Positions 1-8,231 of a DNA stretch of 64,000 nucleotides are shown here, piece by piece (position 1 is the stretch's first letter; each line of letters begins with the position of its first letter). Made by a program: the position numbers and the translations under genes. This stretch comes from Saccharofermentans sp. (GTDB taxonomy: Bacteria; Bacillota; Clostridia; Saccharofermentanales; Saccharofermentanaceae), in the NCBI GenBank assembly GCA_016292135.1, contig JAEFAZ010000001.1, positions 1 through 64,000 of the forward strand, given 5' to 3'. A model generated the notes under the pieces. The model made no database searches. It was not told the origin of the DNA and saw only the letters and a program-made list of their open reading frames with translations.

Positions 1-84
1 GTATTGAATAGCTATAGTTTTATAACCATAACCTTCTTGATGCATGTTATAAATTGTCTTTTTGTCTTCAAATGTTAGTTTCAT
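1..84 (-). CDS. IS3-type transposase OrfA, N-terminal fragment
   Basis: Reading leftwards from the ATG at 84-82 gives 28 uninterrupted codons, starting MKLTFEDKKTIYNMHQEG, before the window edge. This looks like the start of the helix-turn-helix DNA-binding subunit (OrfA) of IS3-family transposases, which recognises the terminal repeats. The start codon follows the terminal hairpin directly, as in many IS3 elements. Whether the element is intact cannot be judged from this window. Confidence 0.6.
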   Translation of the reverse strand, partial: MKLTFEDKKTIYNMHQEGYGYKTIAIQY

Positions 85-122
85 ATAAAAACCCCCGAAG
101 TTTGTCCAACTTCAGGGGTTCA
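1..122 (-). mobile_element. End of an IS3-family insertion sequence (partial)
   Basis: On the minus strand the element begins with TGAACCCCTGAAGTTGGACA (122 down to 103), a typical IS3-family terminal repeat starting with TG. It contains a small hairpin (91-100 pairs with 110-119 with one mismatch) and then a transposase reading frame starting at 84. The rest of the element lies outside the window. Its edge is about 50 bases upstream of the -10 box of the next gene. The family call rests on the end sequence and the transposase N-terminus only. Confidence 0.65.
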
Positions 123-170
123 CTTCAAAAAGCGGGGCGGCTTCTTGTTTATCAGCTGACTCTGATAACA

Positions 171-179
171 TGGTATAAT
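171..179 (+). promoter_or_regulatory. Extended -10 promoter for the LRR/SLH-like gene
   Basis: TGGTATAAT at 171-179 is an extended -10 element (TG at 171-172 and TATAAT at 174-179). No good -35 hexamer is visible at normal spacing, which an extended -10 can tolerate. It lies 42 bases before the ATG at 221 and downstream of the insertion-sequence edge at 122. Confidence 0.5.
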
Positions 180-220
180 ATCAGATAGTTCAAATAACCT
201 TGCAAAGGGGTGAATCATTT

Positions 221-1984
221 ATGAAAAAAATAACAATGGCTGCGGTATTTACTGCTGTTATGGCTATTGGATCTGTCATTCCGTCTGTTACAGCTTGCGC
301 AGATGTCAAGATAAAGATAGCTGACAAATTCACTGACGCGCGTTTCGCATCATATGTTGCAGAAGAATTCGATCTCAACGGTGACGGATATCTCACACAG
401 GCCGAACTTGATAAAGTTACCGACATCAGTGTCTCTTATTCCGTTAACAAGGTTAAGAGCATTAAAGGTATCGAATACTTCAGGAATCTGGAATACCTTA
501 ATGTTCTCTACCAGGATATCGAGTCGGTGGATCTTTCTGCCAATGAAAAACTTCAGGAACTCTGGATCAGGGGAAATAATCTGACCAGTCTAAACCTTTC
601 CGCAAACAAGTCTCTTGTTAAGCTTTCGTGCGGCGGGAACAAGCTCAAGACCCTGGATGTTTCCAACCATACAAAACTCGAGTCTATTGACTGTTTCAGC
701 AATCAGCTGACCTCTATAGATATTTCCGGCGATACTGCTCTTACCAGACTGGATGCATATGAGAACCAGCTTAAGAAACTCTATATAGCTGATTGTACAA
801 AACTGACCGATGTTGACTGCCACGGAAACAAACTCACGAAATTGGATATCAGCAGCAACAAGGAACTGAAAGTCTTATCCTGCTATGATAATTCGTTGAA
901 GGAACTTGACATAAGCAAAAACACTAAGCTCTCTGCCCTGAACTGCAAGGGCAATCAGCTTACGGAGCTGGATCTTACCGGCGCCCACAACCTCACGCAT
1001 CTCTACTGTGAGAAGAATAATCTTACTGAGCTCGATATCTCTCCAGCGAAGGGATTGGTCATCGCCTATCATTCCGATTATGAATATGATGATGATGACG
1101 ATCCTTCGTATATCATCTATGATTACACACCCGATAATTTTGACCGTACGGGTACCGGAGATTATACCCTCCATGTTGATATAAACGTCAAGATCAAAGC
1201 TAATTACATAAGCCTTTCGACTGACAACGAAAATCCCGCATGCGGCAAGACGACAAAGATCAAGGTCAAGAGAACAGGTATCAGCAGCACTGCCAAAGTC
1301 AGCTGGTCCACATCAGACAAGACTGCGGCAACTGTCGATTCAACGGGTCTTGTTACAGCAAAAAAAGCCGGCTTTGTAACGATCACGGCTGATGTTGCAG
1401 GCGTAAGGGACAGCATCAGGATTTTCGTTCTCTATAAGGATGTCACGGACAAGAAGGATTTCTGGTTCAACCCCACGAACAAGCTCACTCAGATGGGCGT
1501 TGTCAAAGGTTATGACAACATGACTCTCTTTAAGCCTGCAAACAAGTGCACACGCGCCCAGATGATGACATTCATCTGGAGACTTGAAGGATGTCCCGAG
1601 CCGGAATCCAAGACCTGTAATTTCCCTGATGTCATATCGTCAGATTACTTCTTTAAGCCCGTTATCTGGGCAGTCGAGAAGGGTATCACCACGGGTTATT
1701 CCGACGGTAAGTTCAAGCCGCAGAATGTCTGTACAAGAGCGCAGACCGTAACCTTCCTTTGGAGACTTGCAGGTTCCCCTGATTACATGAAGAACAACAA
1801 GTGCAAGTTCACTGATGTTAAGAAGAGCGATTACTACTATCTGCCGGTTCTATGGGCATCCGAGTGCGGTATCGTCGCAGGTTACAGCAACAACACCTTC
1901 AGGCCAAAGGGAGAATGCCTGAGACGTCAGATGGTAACATTCCTCTATAAGTATTACCTTGTAGAGACTGACGATATGGACTGA
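221..1984 (+). CDS. Secreted LRR protein with EF-hand, Big2 and three SLH-like repeats
   Basis: 587-residue exported surface protein. The ATG at 221 is chosen because AAAGGGGTG (204-212) precedes it; an in-frame TTG at 200 has no such site. Order: signal peptide (about 1-30), a single EF-hand-like calcium loop (DLNGDGYLTQAEL, about 50-62), about eight short LRRs of roughly 21 residues (85-280), an acidic Asp-rich stretch, a Big2-like Ig domain (about 327-403), and three S-layer-homology-like repeats (404-580) with TRAQ motifs. SLH repeats of known families bind secondary cell-wall polymers, so surface anchoring is inferred; LRRs suggest protein or glycan binding. The same C-terminal module recurs at 29531, 43267 and 44920. 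The ligand is unknown. Confidence 0.85.
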   Translation: MKKITMAAVFTAVMAIGSVIPSVTACADVKIKIADKFTDARFASYVAEEFDLNGDGYLTQAELDKVTDISVSYSVNKVKSIKGIEYFRNLEYLNVLYQDIESVDLSANEKLQELWIRGNNLTSLNLSANKSLVKLSCGGNKLKTLDVSNHTKLESIDCFSNQLTSIDISGDTALTRLDAYENQLKKLYIADCTKLTDVDCHGNKLTKLDISSNKELKVLSCYDNSLKELDISKNTKLSALNCKGNQLTELDLTGAHNLTHLYCEKNNLTELDISPAKGLVIAYHSDYEYDDDDDPSYIIYDYTPDNFDRTGTGDYTLHVDINVKIKANYISLSTDNENPACGKTTKIKVKRTGISSTAKVSWSTSDKTAATVDSTGLVTAKKAGFVTITADVAGVRDSIRIFVLYKDVTDKKDFWFNPTNKLTQMGVVKGYDNMTLFKPANKCTRAQMMTFIWRLEGCPEPESKTCNFPDVISSDYFFKPVIWAVEKGITTGYSDGKFKPQNVCTRAQTVTFLWRLAGSPDYMKNNKCKFTDVKKSDYYYLPVLWASECGIVAGYSNNTFRPKGECLRRQMVTFLYKYYLVETDDMD

Positions 1985-2020
1985 TAAGTCTTTAGATCTG
2001 AGCCTTAAAAGCAAACATGA

Positions 2021-2055
2021 GGGACAGTCCCGTATATTTGGGACTGTCCCTTGAT
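2021..2055 (+). terminator. Hairpin terminator after the LRR/SLH-like gene
   Basis: A perfect 11-bp stem (2021-2031 pairs with 2040-2050, GGGACAGTCCC/GGGACTGTCCC) with a 8-base loop follows the stop codon. The T tract after it is poor (TTGATTT), so it may be a weak terminator or an mRNA-stabilising hairpin. Confidence 0.5.
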
Positions 2056-2111
2056 TTAGGCCTGATATAAGACTTAAAATGTATTAGTATTTATCTTTTA
2101 AGGTGGGGAAG

Positions 2112-2999
2112 ATGAAGAAGACCAGTCTCGTAATGGTGTTTGTCATATTGATATCATTGCTGACCGGATGCATGACAGATAGTGCATCCGGGAAACTGAA
2201 AGACGTCGTAAAGATAGATGAGAATAAATATTCATGCACATTTGACGGCGTCAAACACGATTTTCTCCTTTACCTTCCCTCAGAATATAAGAACGCTCCG
2301 CTGGTCATGCTGCTTCACGGCTATGCTGAATCAGCCGAACTGTTCCGTTCCAAGACGAGTTTTCATGAAGCTGCTGCCCCCCGCGGATATGCAGCCGTAT
2401 ATGTTGACGGATCATCGAACAAGGCGGGAGGAGCCGGCGCCAACGGCTGGAATTCCGGAATAAGCAGCGAAGGAAATGATGATACCGGTTTCTTAAGAGA
2501 ACTGGCAGTCTATCTTCAGGAAAAGTATTCACTTAATAAAGACAGGACATATGCCGTAGGCTTCAGCAACGGAGCCTTCATGACTCACAGGCTCGCAATG
2601 GAAGCGCAGGATACATTCTCAGGATGTGTCAGCGTTGCGGGCAAGATGCCGAAAGCGGTATGGGAAAAGAGGAATGAAAGCAATAATGTCAGTTTCTTCC
2701 AGGTTACAGGCGAAAAGGACAATGTGGTCCCCAAACATAGTGACAGGAGCGCTGATTCGGCGATCGATCCTGCCATCGAAGATGTCGTTGATTATTGGGT
2801 GACATCAGACGGCCTTTCTTTTGCGGAAGAGTCAGAGACAGGCAAGGGGTCTAAACTGACAAAATACCAGGCTGAAGGAAAAAGGAGCAAAGTATGGAAC
2901 CTTTCGGTAAAGGACGGTTATCACTCCTGGCCGGACGACAGGATTAATGCTTTTGTTATCAACGATCTGATACTGGATTTCTTTGACGCAGTCAACTGA
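2112..2999 (+). CDS. Lipoprotein esterase of the PHB depolymerase / feruloyl esterase type
   Basis: 295 residues. The start is the ATG at 2112, preceded by AAGGTGGGG. A lipoprotein signal ends in LLTGC (Cys about 20), so it should be membrane-anchored outside the cell. It is an alpha/beta hydrolase: an oxyanion-loop motif VMLLHGYAES, the nucleophile elbow GFSNG (catalytic Ser), an acid candidate in GEKDNVVP, and a C-terminal His in GYHSWP. The pattern is that of the Esterase_PHB/LpqC/CE1 group, which cleaves polyester or feruloyl/acetyl-xylan esters; in a fibre-degrading gut bacterium a plant-ester role is likely but inferred. It stands alone, converging on the DUF975 gene with only 10 bases between stop codons. 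Confidence 0.8.
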   Translation: MKKTSLVMVFVILISLLTGCMTDSASGKLKDVVKIDENKYSCTFDGVKHDFLLYLPSEYKNAPLVMLLHGYAESAELFRSKTSFHEAAAPRGYAAVYVDGSSNKAGGAGANGWNSGISSEGNDDTGFLRELAVYLQEKYSLNKDRTYAVGFSNGAFMTHRLAMEAQDTFSGCVSVAGKMPKAVWEKRNESNNVSFFQVTGEKDNVVPKHSDRSADSAIDPAIEDVVDYWVTSDGLSFAEESETGKGSKLTKYQAEGKRSKVWNLSVKDGYHSWPDDRINAFVINDLILDFFDAVN

Positions 3000-3009
3000 A
3001 CGGCCGTGC

Positions 3010-3873
3010 TTATCCTTCCGCGGCAGTCGAGACAGTAACGGGCAGTTCGCCTTCTTTTATTATGTTTTCAGCTGATGCCTTGAGCTTCATCGTTTCATAG
3101 AATTCGATATAGGTCGCTTCCATATAAGGATCAAGGAAGACAAATCCGAGCCCGAAGAAGGTAGCTGATGCCAGTATCATCCAGCCCAGGAAAGACAGCT
3201 GGAGCACAAAAAGATCGAGCTTCTGTCCTTTCATGGTCTTCTTGCTTATCTCGAAAACACGGGAAAGGGGAAGGGAAGGATTCTCGGCGATGATGTAGGG
3301 CACCAGGAAATAAGAATAACTCTTGATGATGCCGGGGATGATGAGGAGCAGTGACCAAAGGCCCACATAAAGATCCCTCATGAACATCGTCTTTACGATC
3401 GTGGAGTAACTGCCCCGTGTAAAGGATGTCACAAGATCGCGTACCTTGCCCATAGCGTTACGGTTGTTTACATAGAAGAGGTTTTTCGATACCAGGAAAG
3501 GATTGACCAGGAATAGCTGGATCAAGGTCTTTACTATGAAGATGCAGACCAATACCAGAAGATATACCGTAAAGAAGATGGTGACGGATAAGATCACCAG
3601 CTGGACGGCATCATCCGCATTGGATTTGCCGACAAGAGTCTCGAAGATGCTCTTGAGCGACAGGGTCGTTCCGTCGGGGAGCTGTCCTTGGGCATCCCTG
3701 AGCTTATCGGCGTTTATAATGCCCGAAAGGGGCAAGAAAACATTTCCTGATGCGGAATTGAGCCCCAGGGTGCTGATGAATGCTATTATGCCCGATACGA
3801 CCACGGCCCACCAGTAGCGGTAGCCGGAAAGTGCGTGCTTCGCTTTTGTCTTCAGTTCTTTACGTGTCCACAT
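3010..3873 (-). CDS. DUF975 family integral membrane protein
   Basis: 287 residues. The ATG at 3873 sits behind AAGGGGG; an in-frame TTG at 3894 overlaps that site and is less likely. The N-terminus (TRKELKTKAKHALSG, then WW) is the hallmark of DUF975 proteins, followed by four hydrophobic regions (about 21-38, 94-124, 168-195, 220-249). The family occurs widely in Bacillota with no established biochemical role. The gene is downstream of glnS on the same strand (49 bases apart), so it may be read through from the gltX-glnS operon. Confidence 0.75.
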   Translation of the reverse strand: MWTRKELKTKAKHALSGYRYWWAVVVSGIIAFISTLGLNSASGNVFLPLSGIINADKLRDAQGQLPDGTTLSLKSIFETLVGKSNADDAVQLVILSVTIFFTVYLLVLVCIFIVKTLIQLFLVNPFLVSKNLFYVNNRNAMGKVRDLVTSFTRGSYSTIVKTMFMRDLYVGLWSLLLIIPGIIKSYSYFLVPYIIAENPSLPLSRVFEISKKTMKGQKLDLFVLQLSFLGWMILASATFFGLGFVFLDPYMEATYIEFYETMKLKASAENIIKEGELPVTVSTAAEG

Positions 3874-3922
3874 GTCATTATCCCCCTTATTCAAAGACCT
3901 TGTGTTGCAGATGAAAGACTAA

Positions 3923-5584
3923 TTATTCAGGCCTGTAGCTGTCCTTCAAAGAGACTGCCCTGTTGAATACCAGATGGTCAGGCGTGGAATCCTTGCTGTC
4001 GCAGCAGAAGTAACCTACGCGAAGGAACTGGAACCTGTCTGAAGGCGCGGTATCCTTGAGGCTTGCTTCGACCTTGGCATCCTTGATGACCGTCAGCGAA
4101 TCAGGATTGATGAAGTCAAGATAATTGCAGTCTGCAAGATCGGGCTGCTCGGTCGTGAAGAGACGGTCGTAGAGTCTGATCTCCGCATCAAGGCAGTCAG
4201 CTGCGTTTACCCAGTGGATAGTAGCCTTTATCTTGCGTCCGTCAGCGGGATTGCCGCCGCGGCTCTCCGTATCGTATGTGCAGTGAACTGTGGTTACGTT
4301 GCCGTCGGCATCCTTGTCGCATCCGACGCACTTGATGATGTATGCGGACTTGAGCCTTACCTCGTTGCCGGGGAAGAGGCGGAAATATTTCTTTGCAGGT
4401 TCCTCCATGAAATCTTCCGCATCGATCCAGAGTTCCTTCGAGAAGGATACGGTCCTAACGCCGTCGTCCGGATTCTCGGGATTGTTCTCAACCGTGAATT
4501 CTTCGGTCAGGTCATCAGGATAGTTATCGATTATGAGCTTAACAGGGTGGAGGACTGCCATGGCTCGCTTTGCCTTTTTGTTGAGGTCTTCTCTTAAGCA
4601 GTACTCGAGGAAAGCGAAATCAACGACAGAGTTGATCTTGGCAACGCCGTTCCTGTTGTGGAATTCACGGATAGCTTCAGGCGTATATCCTCTGCGCCTC
4701 AAGCCGCAGAGCGTAGGCATCCTCGGATCGTCCCAGCCGTCAACATAGCCTGATTCGATAAGGTTGCGCAGCTTTCTCTTGGAAAGGACCGTATGAGTGA
4801 TTCCGAGGCGGGCAAACTCGATCTGACGGGGTTTGCACTCGACGGATGTATTGTTTACGACCCAGTCGTACAGGGGTCTGTGTGATTCGAACTCCAGAGA
4901 GCAGAGGGAATGCGTTATGCCTTCCAGGGCATCTTCCAGGGGATGAGCGAAGTCATACATGGGATAGATGACCCACTTGGTTCCCTGTCTGTGGTGGGGA
5001 AGACGGTTGATACGGTAGATAACGGGATCGCGCATGTTGAAGTTGCCCGACTCAAGGTCGATCTTGGCGCGCAGGGTCATCTTGCCGTCTTCGAACTCGC
5101 CGTTCTTCATCCTCTCGAAAAGATCCAGTGATTCTTCGATCGGTCTGTCGCGGTAAGGGCTGGTCGCAGGAGTCTTCGTATCACCCCTCATGTCGCGCAT
5201 CTGCTCGGGTGTGAGCTCGCAGACATATGCCAGGCCTTTCTTTATCAGCTCAACGGCATATTCATACATCTTGTCGAAGTAGTCGGATGCATAGTAGAAA
5301 CGGTCTTCCCAGTCGTGTCCGAGCCACTTGATGTCTTCCTTGATCGCATCGACGAATTCCTCATCCTCTTTGGTAGGGTTGGTATCGTCCATACGGAGAT
5401 TACACATACCGCCGTAAAGCTCGGCCGTACCGAAGTCGATCTCCAGAGCCTTTGCGTGGCCTATGTGCAGGTAGCCGTTGGGTTCGGGCGGGAAACGGGT
5501 ATGGACCTTCTGTCCGTAACATCTGCCGCCTTCAGCTATCTCTTCGTCGATGATCTCATGAATAAAATTCTTTCCGTCCGCCAT
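3923..5584 (-). CDS. glnS: Glutaminyl-tRNA synthetase
   Basis: 553-residue class I synthetase that charges tRNA-Gln with glutamine in the cytoplasm. The HIGH signature reads PEPNGYLHIGHAKA near residue 33 and the KMSKS loop reads VLSKRKL near 268, as in GlnRS rather than GluRS. The C-terminal half is the two-beta-barrel anticodon-binding domain. Length matches bacterial GlnRS without the YqeY extension seen in some Bacillota. The start at 5584 has GGAGG just upstream, and the gene lies 15 bases after gltX. Many Bacillota make Gln-tRNA-Gln by transamidation instead, so a direct GlnRS is worth noting. Confidence 0.96.
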   Translation of the reverse strand: MADGKNFIHEIIDEEIAEGGRCYGQKVHTRFPPEPNGYLHIGHAKALEIDFGTAELYGGMCNLRMDDTNPTKEDEEFVDAIKEDIKWLGHDWEDRFYYASDYFDKMYEYAVELIKKGLAYVCELTPEQMRDMRGDTKTPATSPYRDRPIEESLDLFERMKNGEFEDGKMTLRAKIDLESGNFNMRDPVIYRINRLPHHRQGTKWVIYPMYDFAHPLEDALEGITHSLCSLEFESHRPLYDWVVNNTSVECKPRQIEFARLGITHTVLSKRKLRNLIESGYVDGWDDPRMPTLCGLRRRGYTPEAIREFHNRNGVAKINSVVDFAFLEYCLREDLNKKAKRAMAVLHPVKLIIDNYPDDLTEEFTVENNPENPDDGVRTVSFSKELWIDAEDFMEEPAKKYFRLFPGNEVRLKSAYIIKCVGCDKDADGNVTTVHCTYDTESRGGNPADGRKIKATIHWVNAADCLDAEIRLYDRLFTTEQPDLADCNYLDFINPDSLTVIKDAKVEASLKDTAPSDRFQFLRVGYFCCDSKDSTPDHLVFNRAVSLKDSYRPE

Positions 5585-5599
5585 TTTTATCCTCCGATC

Positions 5600-7060
5600 T
5601 TATGCCTTGAGCCTGTCAAGTGATCTTGTTATACGCTTTAATGATTCTTCCTTGCCGATGAGCATCATGACCTCGGCAGCTCCTCCGGGAGTAACTGCGA
5701 CGCCTGCAGCCGCGATCCTTACGGGCCACATAACGACAGAGTTCTTGAGTTCATGTGATTCCGCATAGTCCTTCATGACATCGGTCAGACCTTCGCGGGT
5801 CCAGTCACAGCCTTCAAGGAGAGGCAGCATGTCAGTCAATACTGCTGCTGATGTCTCTTTGGAAGACTTGCTCTTCTTGTGTTCGAAGAGATCCAGATCG
5901 AAATCTCCGTAACTGTTGATGAAGTCCAGCTTTTCCTTGATCTGCGTGAATCTCGTGATGCGGGGCTGCAGGATCTCGAGAAGAAGATCGTATGAATCTT
6001 CCTTGATGCCTGCTGCGTCAAAGTAAGGCTTTGCATTGCTGATGAACTCATCAGGAGACATGGCCTTGATGTGTTCCGCATTAACCCACTCGAGCTTATC
6101 GTAGTCGAATACTGCAGGAGACTTGGAAATGCCGGAGATATCAAATGCCTTGATAAGCTCATCCATCGTGAAGATCTCCTGATTATCCTTGGGAGCCCAA
6201 CCCAGAAGAGCGATGTAGTTGATGATCGCCTCGGGAAGGAAACCTTCTTCTACAAGATCCATGAAGCCCGTGGAACCATGGCGCTTGGAGAGCTTGGAGA
6301 TGACTTCCTTGCCTTCCTCGTCAACGGATTTGCCCATTATGAGGGGCAGGTGGATGTAGACGGGAGTCTCCCATCCGAAAGCCTCATAGAGAAGGTTGTA
6401 TTTGGGCGTTGAAGAGAGATACTCGGATCCTCTTACAACGTGCGTGATGTTCATGGTGTGGTCGTCGATGACGTTGGCGAAGTTATAGGTCGGGAATCCG
6501 TCTGCCTTGATCAGGATCTGATCATCGAGGTCCTTGTTGGGGAAGGAGATGTGACCATAAACAAGATCATCATACTCGCTTACTCCGTCTAAAGGCATCT
6601 TCTGTCTGATGACATAGGGGATGCCTGCATCGAGATTGGCCTTGATCTCATCCTCAGAGAGGTCGCGGCAGTGCCTGTCGTAGCCCGAAAGGCCTTCTTC
6701 GGAATCGTTTCTCAAAGATTCGAGCCTTTCCTTTGAGCAGAAGCACCTGTAAGCCTTGCCTTCGGAGATCAGTTGTTCCGCATAGGGCTTATAGAGACCG
6801 AGACGCTCGGACTGGACGTAAGGACCGAAATCTCCGCCGATATCCGGACCTTCGTCGTGGATCAGCTTTGCGAGCTTCAAGGTGTTATATATAACGTCTG
6901 TGGCACCCTCTACGAATCTTTCGCGGTCAGTATCCTCGATCCTGAGAACGAAAGTTCCGTCTTCGTGCTTCGCGATCAGGTATTCATAGAGCGCGGTTCT
7001 TAGATTGCCTACGTGCATGAAGCCTGTGGGGCTGGGTGCAAATCTTGTTCTGATGGTCAT
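5600..7060 (-). CDS. gltX: Glutamyl-tRNA synthetase
   Basis: 486 residues; charges tRNA-Glu with glutamate. The ATG at 7060 is chosen because GGAGG lies about 10 bases upstream (a TTG at 7081 is in frame but precedes that site). HIGH signature PSPTGFMHVGN is near the N-terminus and the KMSKS loop is KLSKRHGS near 255. The bacterial alpha-helical anticodon-binding domain follows. It leads an operon with glnS; having both enzymes suggests that it need only serve tRNA-Glu. Transcription probably starts from the AT-rich divergent region around 7090-7110. Confidence 0.96.
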   Translation of the reverse strand: MTIRTRFAPSPTGFMHVGNLRTALYEYLIAKHEDGTFVLRIEDTDRERFVEGATDVIYNTLKLAKLIHDEGPDIGGDFGPYVQSERLGLYKPYAEQLISEGKAYRCFCSKERLESLRNDSEEGLSGYDRHCRDLSEDEIKANLDAGIPYVIRQKMPLDGVSEYDDLVYGHISFPNKDLDDQILIKADGFPTYNFANVIDDHTMNITHVVRGSEYLSSTPKYNLLYEAFGWETPVYIHLPLIMGKSVDEEGKEVISKLSKRHGSTGFMDLVEEGFLPEAIINYIALLGWAPKDNQEIFTMDELIKAFDISGISKSPAVFDYDKLEWVNAEHIKAMSPDEFISNAKPYFDAAGIKEDSYDLLLEILQPRITRFTQIKEKLDFINSYGDFDLDLFEHKKSKSSKETSAAVLTDMLPLLEGCDWTREGLTDVMKDYAESHELKNSVVMWPVRIAAAGVAVTPGGAAEVMMLIGKEESLKRITRSLDRLKA

Positions 7061-7097
7061 TACCGGTATTCCTCCGATCAATCTTATGGCCGCGTAT

Positions 7098-7105
7098 ATT
7101 ATAAT
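7098..7105. promoter_or_regulatory. Near-palindromic divergent -10 region between gltX and the AroB-like gene
   Basis: ATTATAAT at 7098-7105 supplies a TATAAT to both strands (7100-7105 on +, 7103-7098 on -). It is placed for transcription of gltX leftwards and of the AroB-like gene rightwards. Neither direction has a clear -35 hexamer at standard spacing, so this is a tentative shared promoter. Confidence 0.35.
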
Positions 7106-7183
7106 ATGCGCGACAACACGGAATATTTTAACACTTTTGTGGTAATATACAATGTATTACGACAAGTCAGGAGAAAGCTCAAC

Positions 7184-8230
7184 TTGGACAGGCTCAGAGT
7201 CAACAATGAACTTGATGTGTATTGCGGCAAGAATATCGCCTTCGATTTCGCCTGCAATTATATCCTTGAACATTCCGACAGACCTGTATCAGGCCTGCCC
7301 AAGGTAGCCATTGTATCCGACCGTGCTGTTGCAGGTTATTACTATAATCTTTTCGAAAACCAGTTCATTATGCACGACATAAGGCCCAAGCTTATCACGG
7401 TCAACGCATGCGATACGGATAAGAGCCTTAAGACTGTCCTCGAGATCTCGGGATACTTGTCTGAGTTCGATTACGGCAGCAACGACTGGGTAGTAGCCTT
7501 AGGCGGCGGAGGAGTCATCGACTGCGCGGCATTCGCGGCGAGACTTTACAGGTCCGGCTGCGTGAATTTCCTGGCGGTTCCTACTACGGTCTACGCCATG
7601 ACGGACTGCATCACATCAGACAGGGCTTATGTCAACCTGGGCATGCATAAAGATGAGCTGTCCTGTCCCATGAAGATAGGTGCGGCACTTTGCGATACGG
7701 AATTCCTGAAATCCGTTCCTTCGAAATACAGGGCGAACGGATATGCAGCAGTCATAAGATATTCAGTGCTCGGGGATACGGGCCTGATCAGCGATCTGTC
7801 CGAACCCGGTGACATGCGTGAATTCCTCGAAAGGGTATATAAGGTCAGGAGCGATATCAGACAATACAACCCGGTCCTCCTTACGCTTGGAAGCGAACTT
7901 GCCTTTGCTATCGACGCATACAACAGGTTCAATAACCTTGCGGAGGGCGCATCCCTTGCTCTCAGCATCTATTCTGCGCTGCCCGAGCAGGGAAGGACGG
8001 TCATGAGGAGACTCTATTCCTCTCTCGGTCTTCCTTATGAGATCGATCCTAAGAGTTCACCCATGATCAGGAGAAATCTTGAATCTTACCTTGACGGTAT
8101 CTCCGAAGACAGGGTCAGGATCGCGGATTACGAAGACGGCAAGTGGGTCGTAAGGGATCTTTCCAAGCCTGAGGCGGGAAAGATATTTGAAGAGAGAATA
8201 AAGATAATAGAAGCCGGAGATGGCAATTGA
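7184..8230 (+). CDS. 3-dehydroquinate synthase-like protein, probably catalytically inactive
   Basis: 348 residues from a TTG at 7184 with AGGAGA (7169-7174) 9 bases upstream. An in-frame ATG at 7106 abuts a TATAAT box and is less likely, so the start is uncertain. The fold is that of AroB / iron-type alcohol dehydrogenases: a glycine-rich ALGGGGVIDCAAF nucleotide motif and VPTTVYAMTD, matching the VPTT region of AroB. The metal ligands look lost: the AEVIKYG motif reads AAVIRYS, LNLGHTFGHAIE reads LTLGSELAFAID, and the HGEAV His region reads AEGAS. The lysine region GGKT reads SDRA. Dehydroquinate synthesis is therefore unlikely. It overlaps or abuts the M28-like gene downstream and is probably co-transcribed with it. 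Confidence 0.6.
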   Translation: MDRLRVNNELDVYCGKNIAFDFACNYILEHSDRPVSGLPKVAIVSDRAVAGYYYNLFENQFIMHDIRPKLITVNACDTDKSLKTVLEISGYLSEFDYGSNDWVVALGGGGVIDCAAFAARLYRSGCVNFLAVPTTVYAMTDCITSDRAYVNLGMHKDELSCPMKIGAALCDTEFLKSVPSKYRANGYAAVIRYSVLGDTGLISDLSEPGDMREFLERVYKVRSDIRQYNPVLLTLGSELAFAIDAYNRFNNLAEGASLALSIYSALPEQGRTVMRRLYSSLGLPYEIDPKSSPMIRRNLESYLDGISEDRVRIADYEDGKWVVRDLSKPEAGKIFEERIKIIEAGDGN

Positions 8231-8231
8231 T

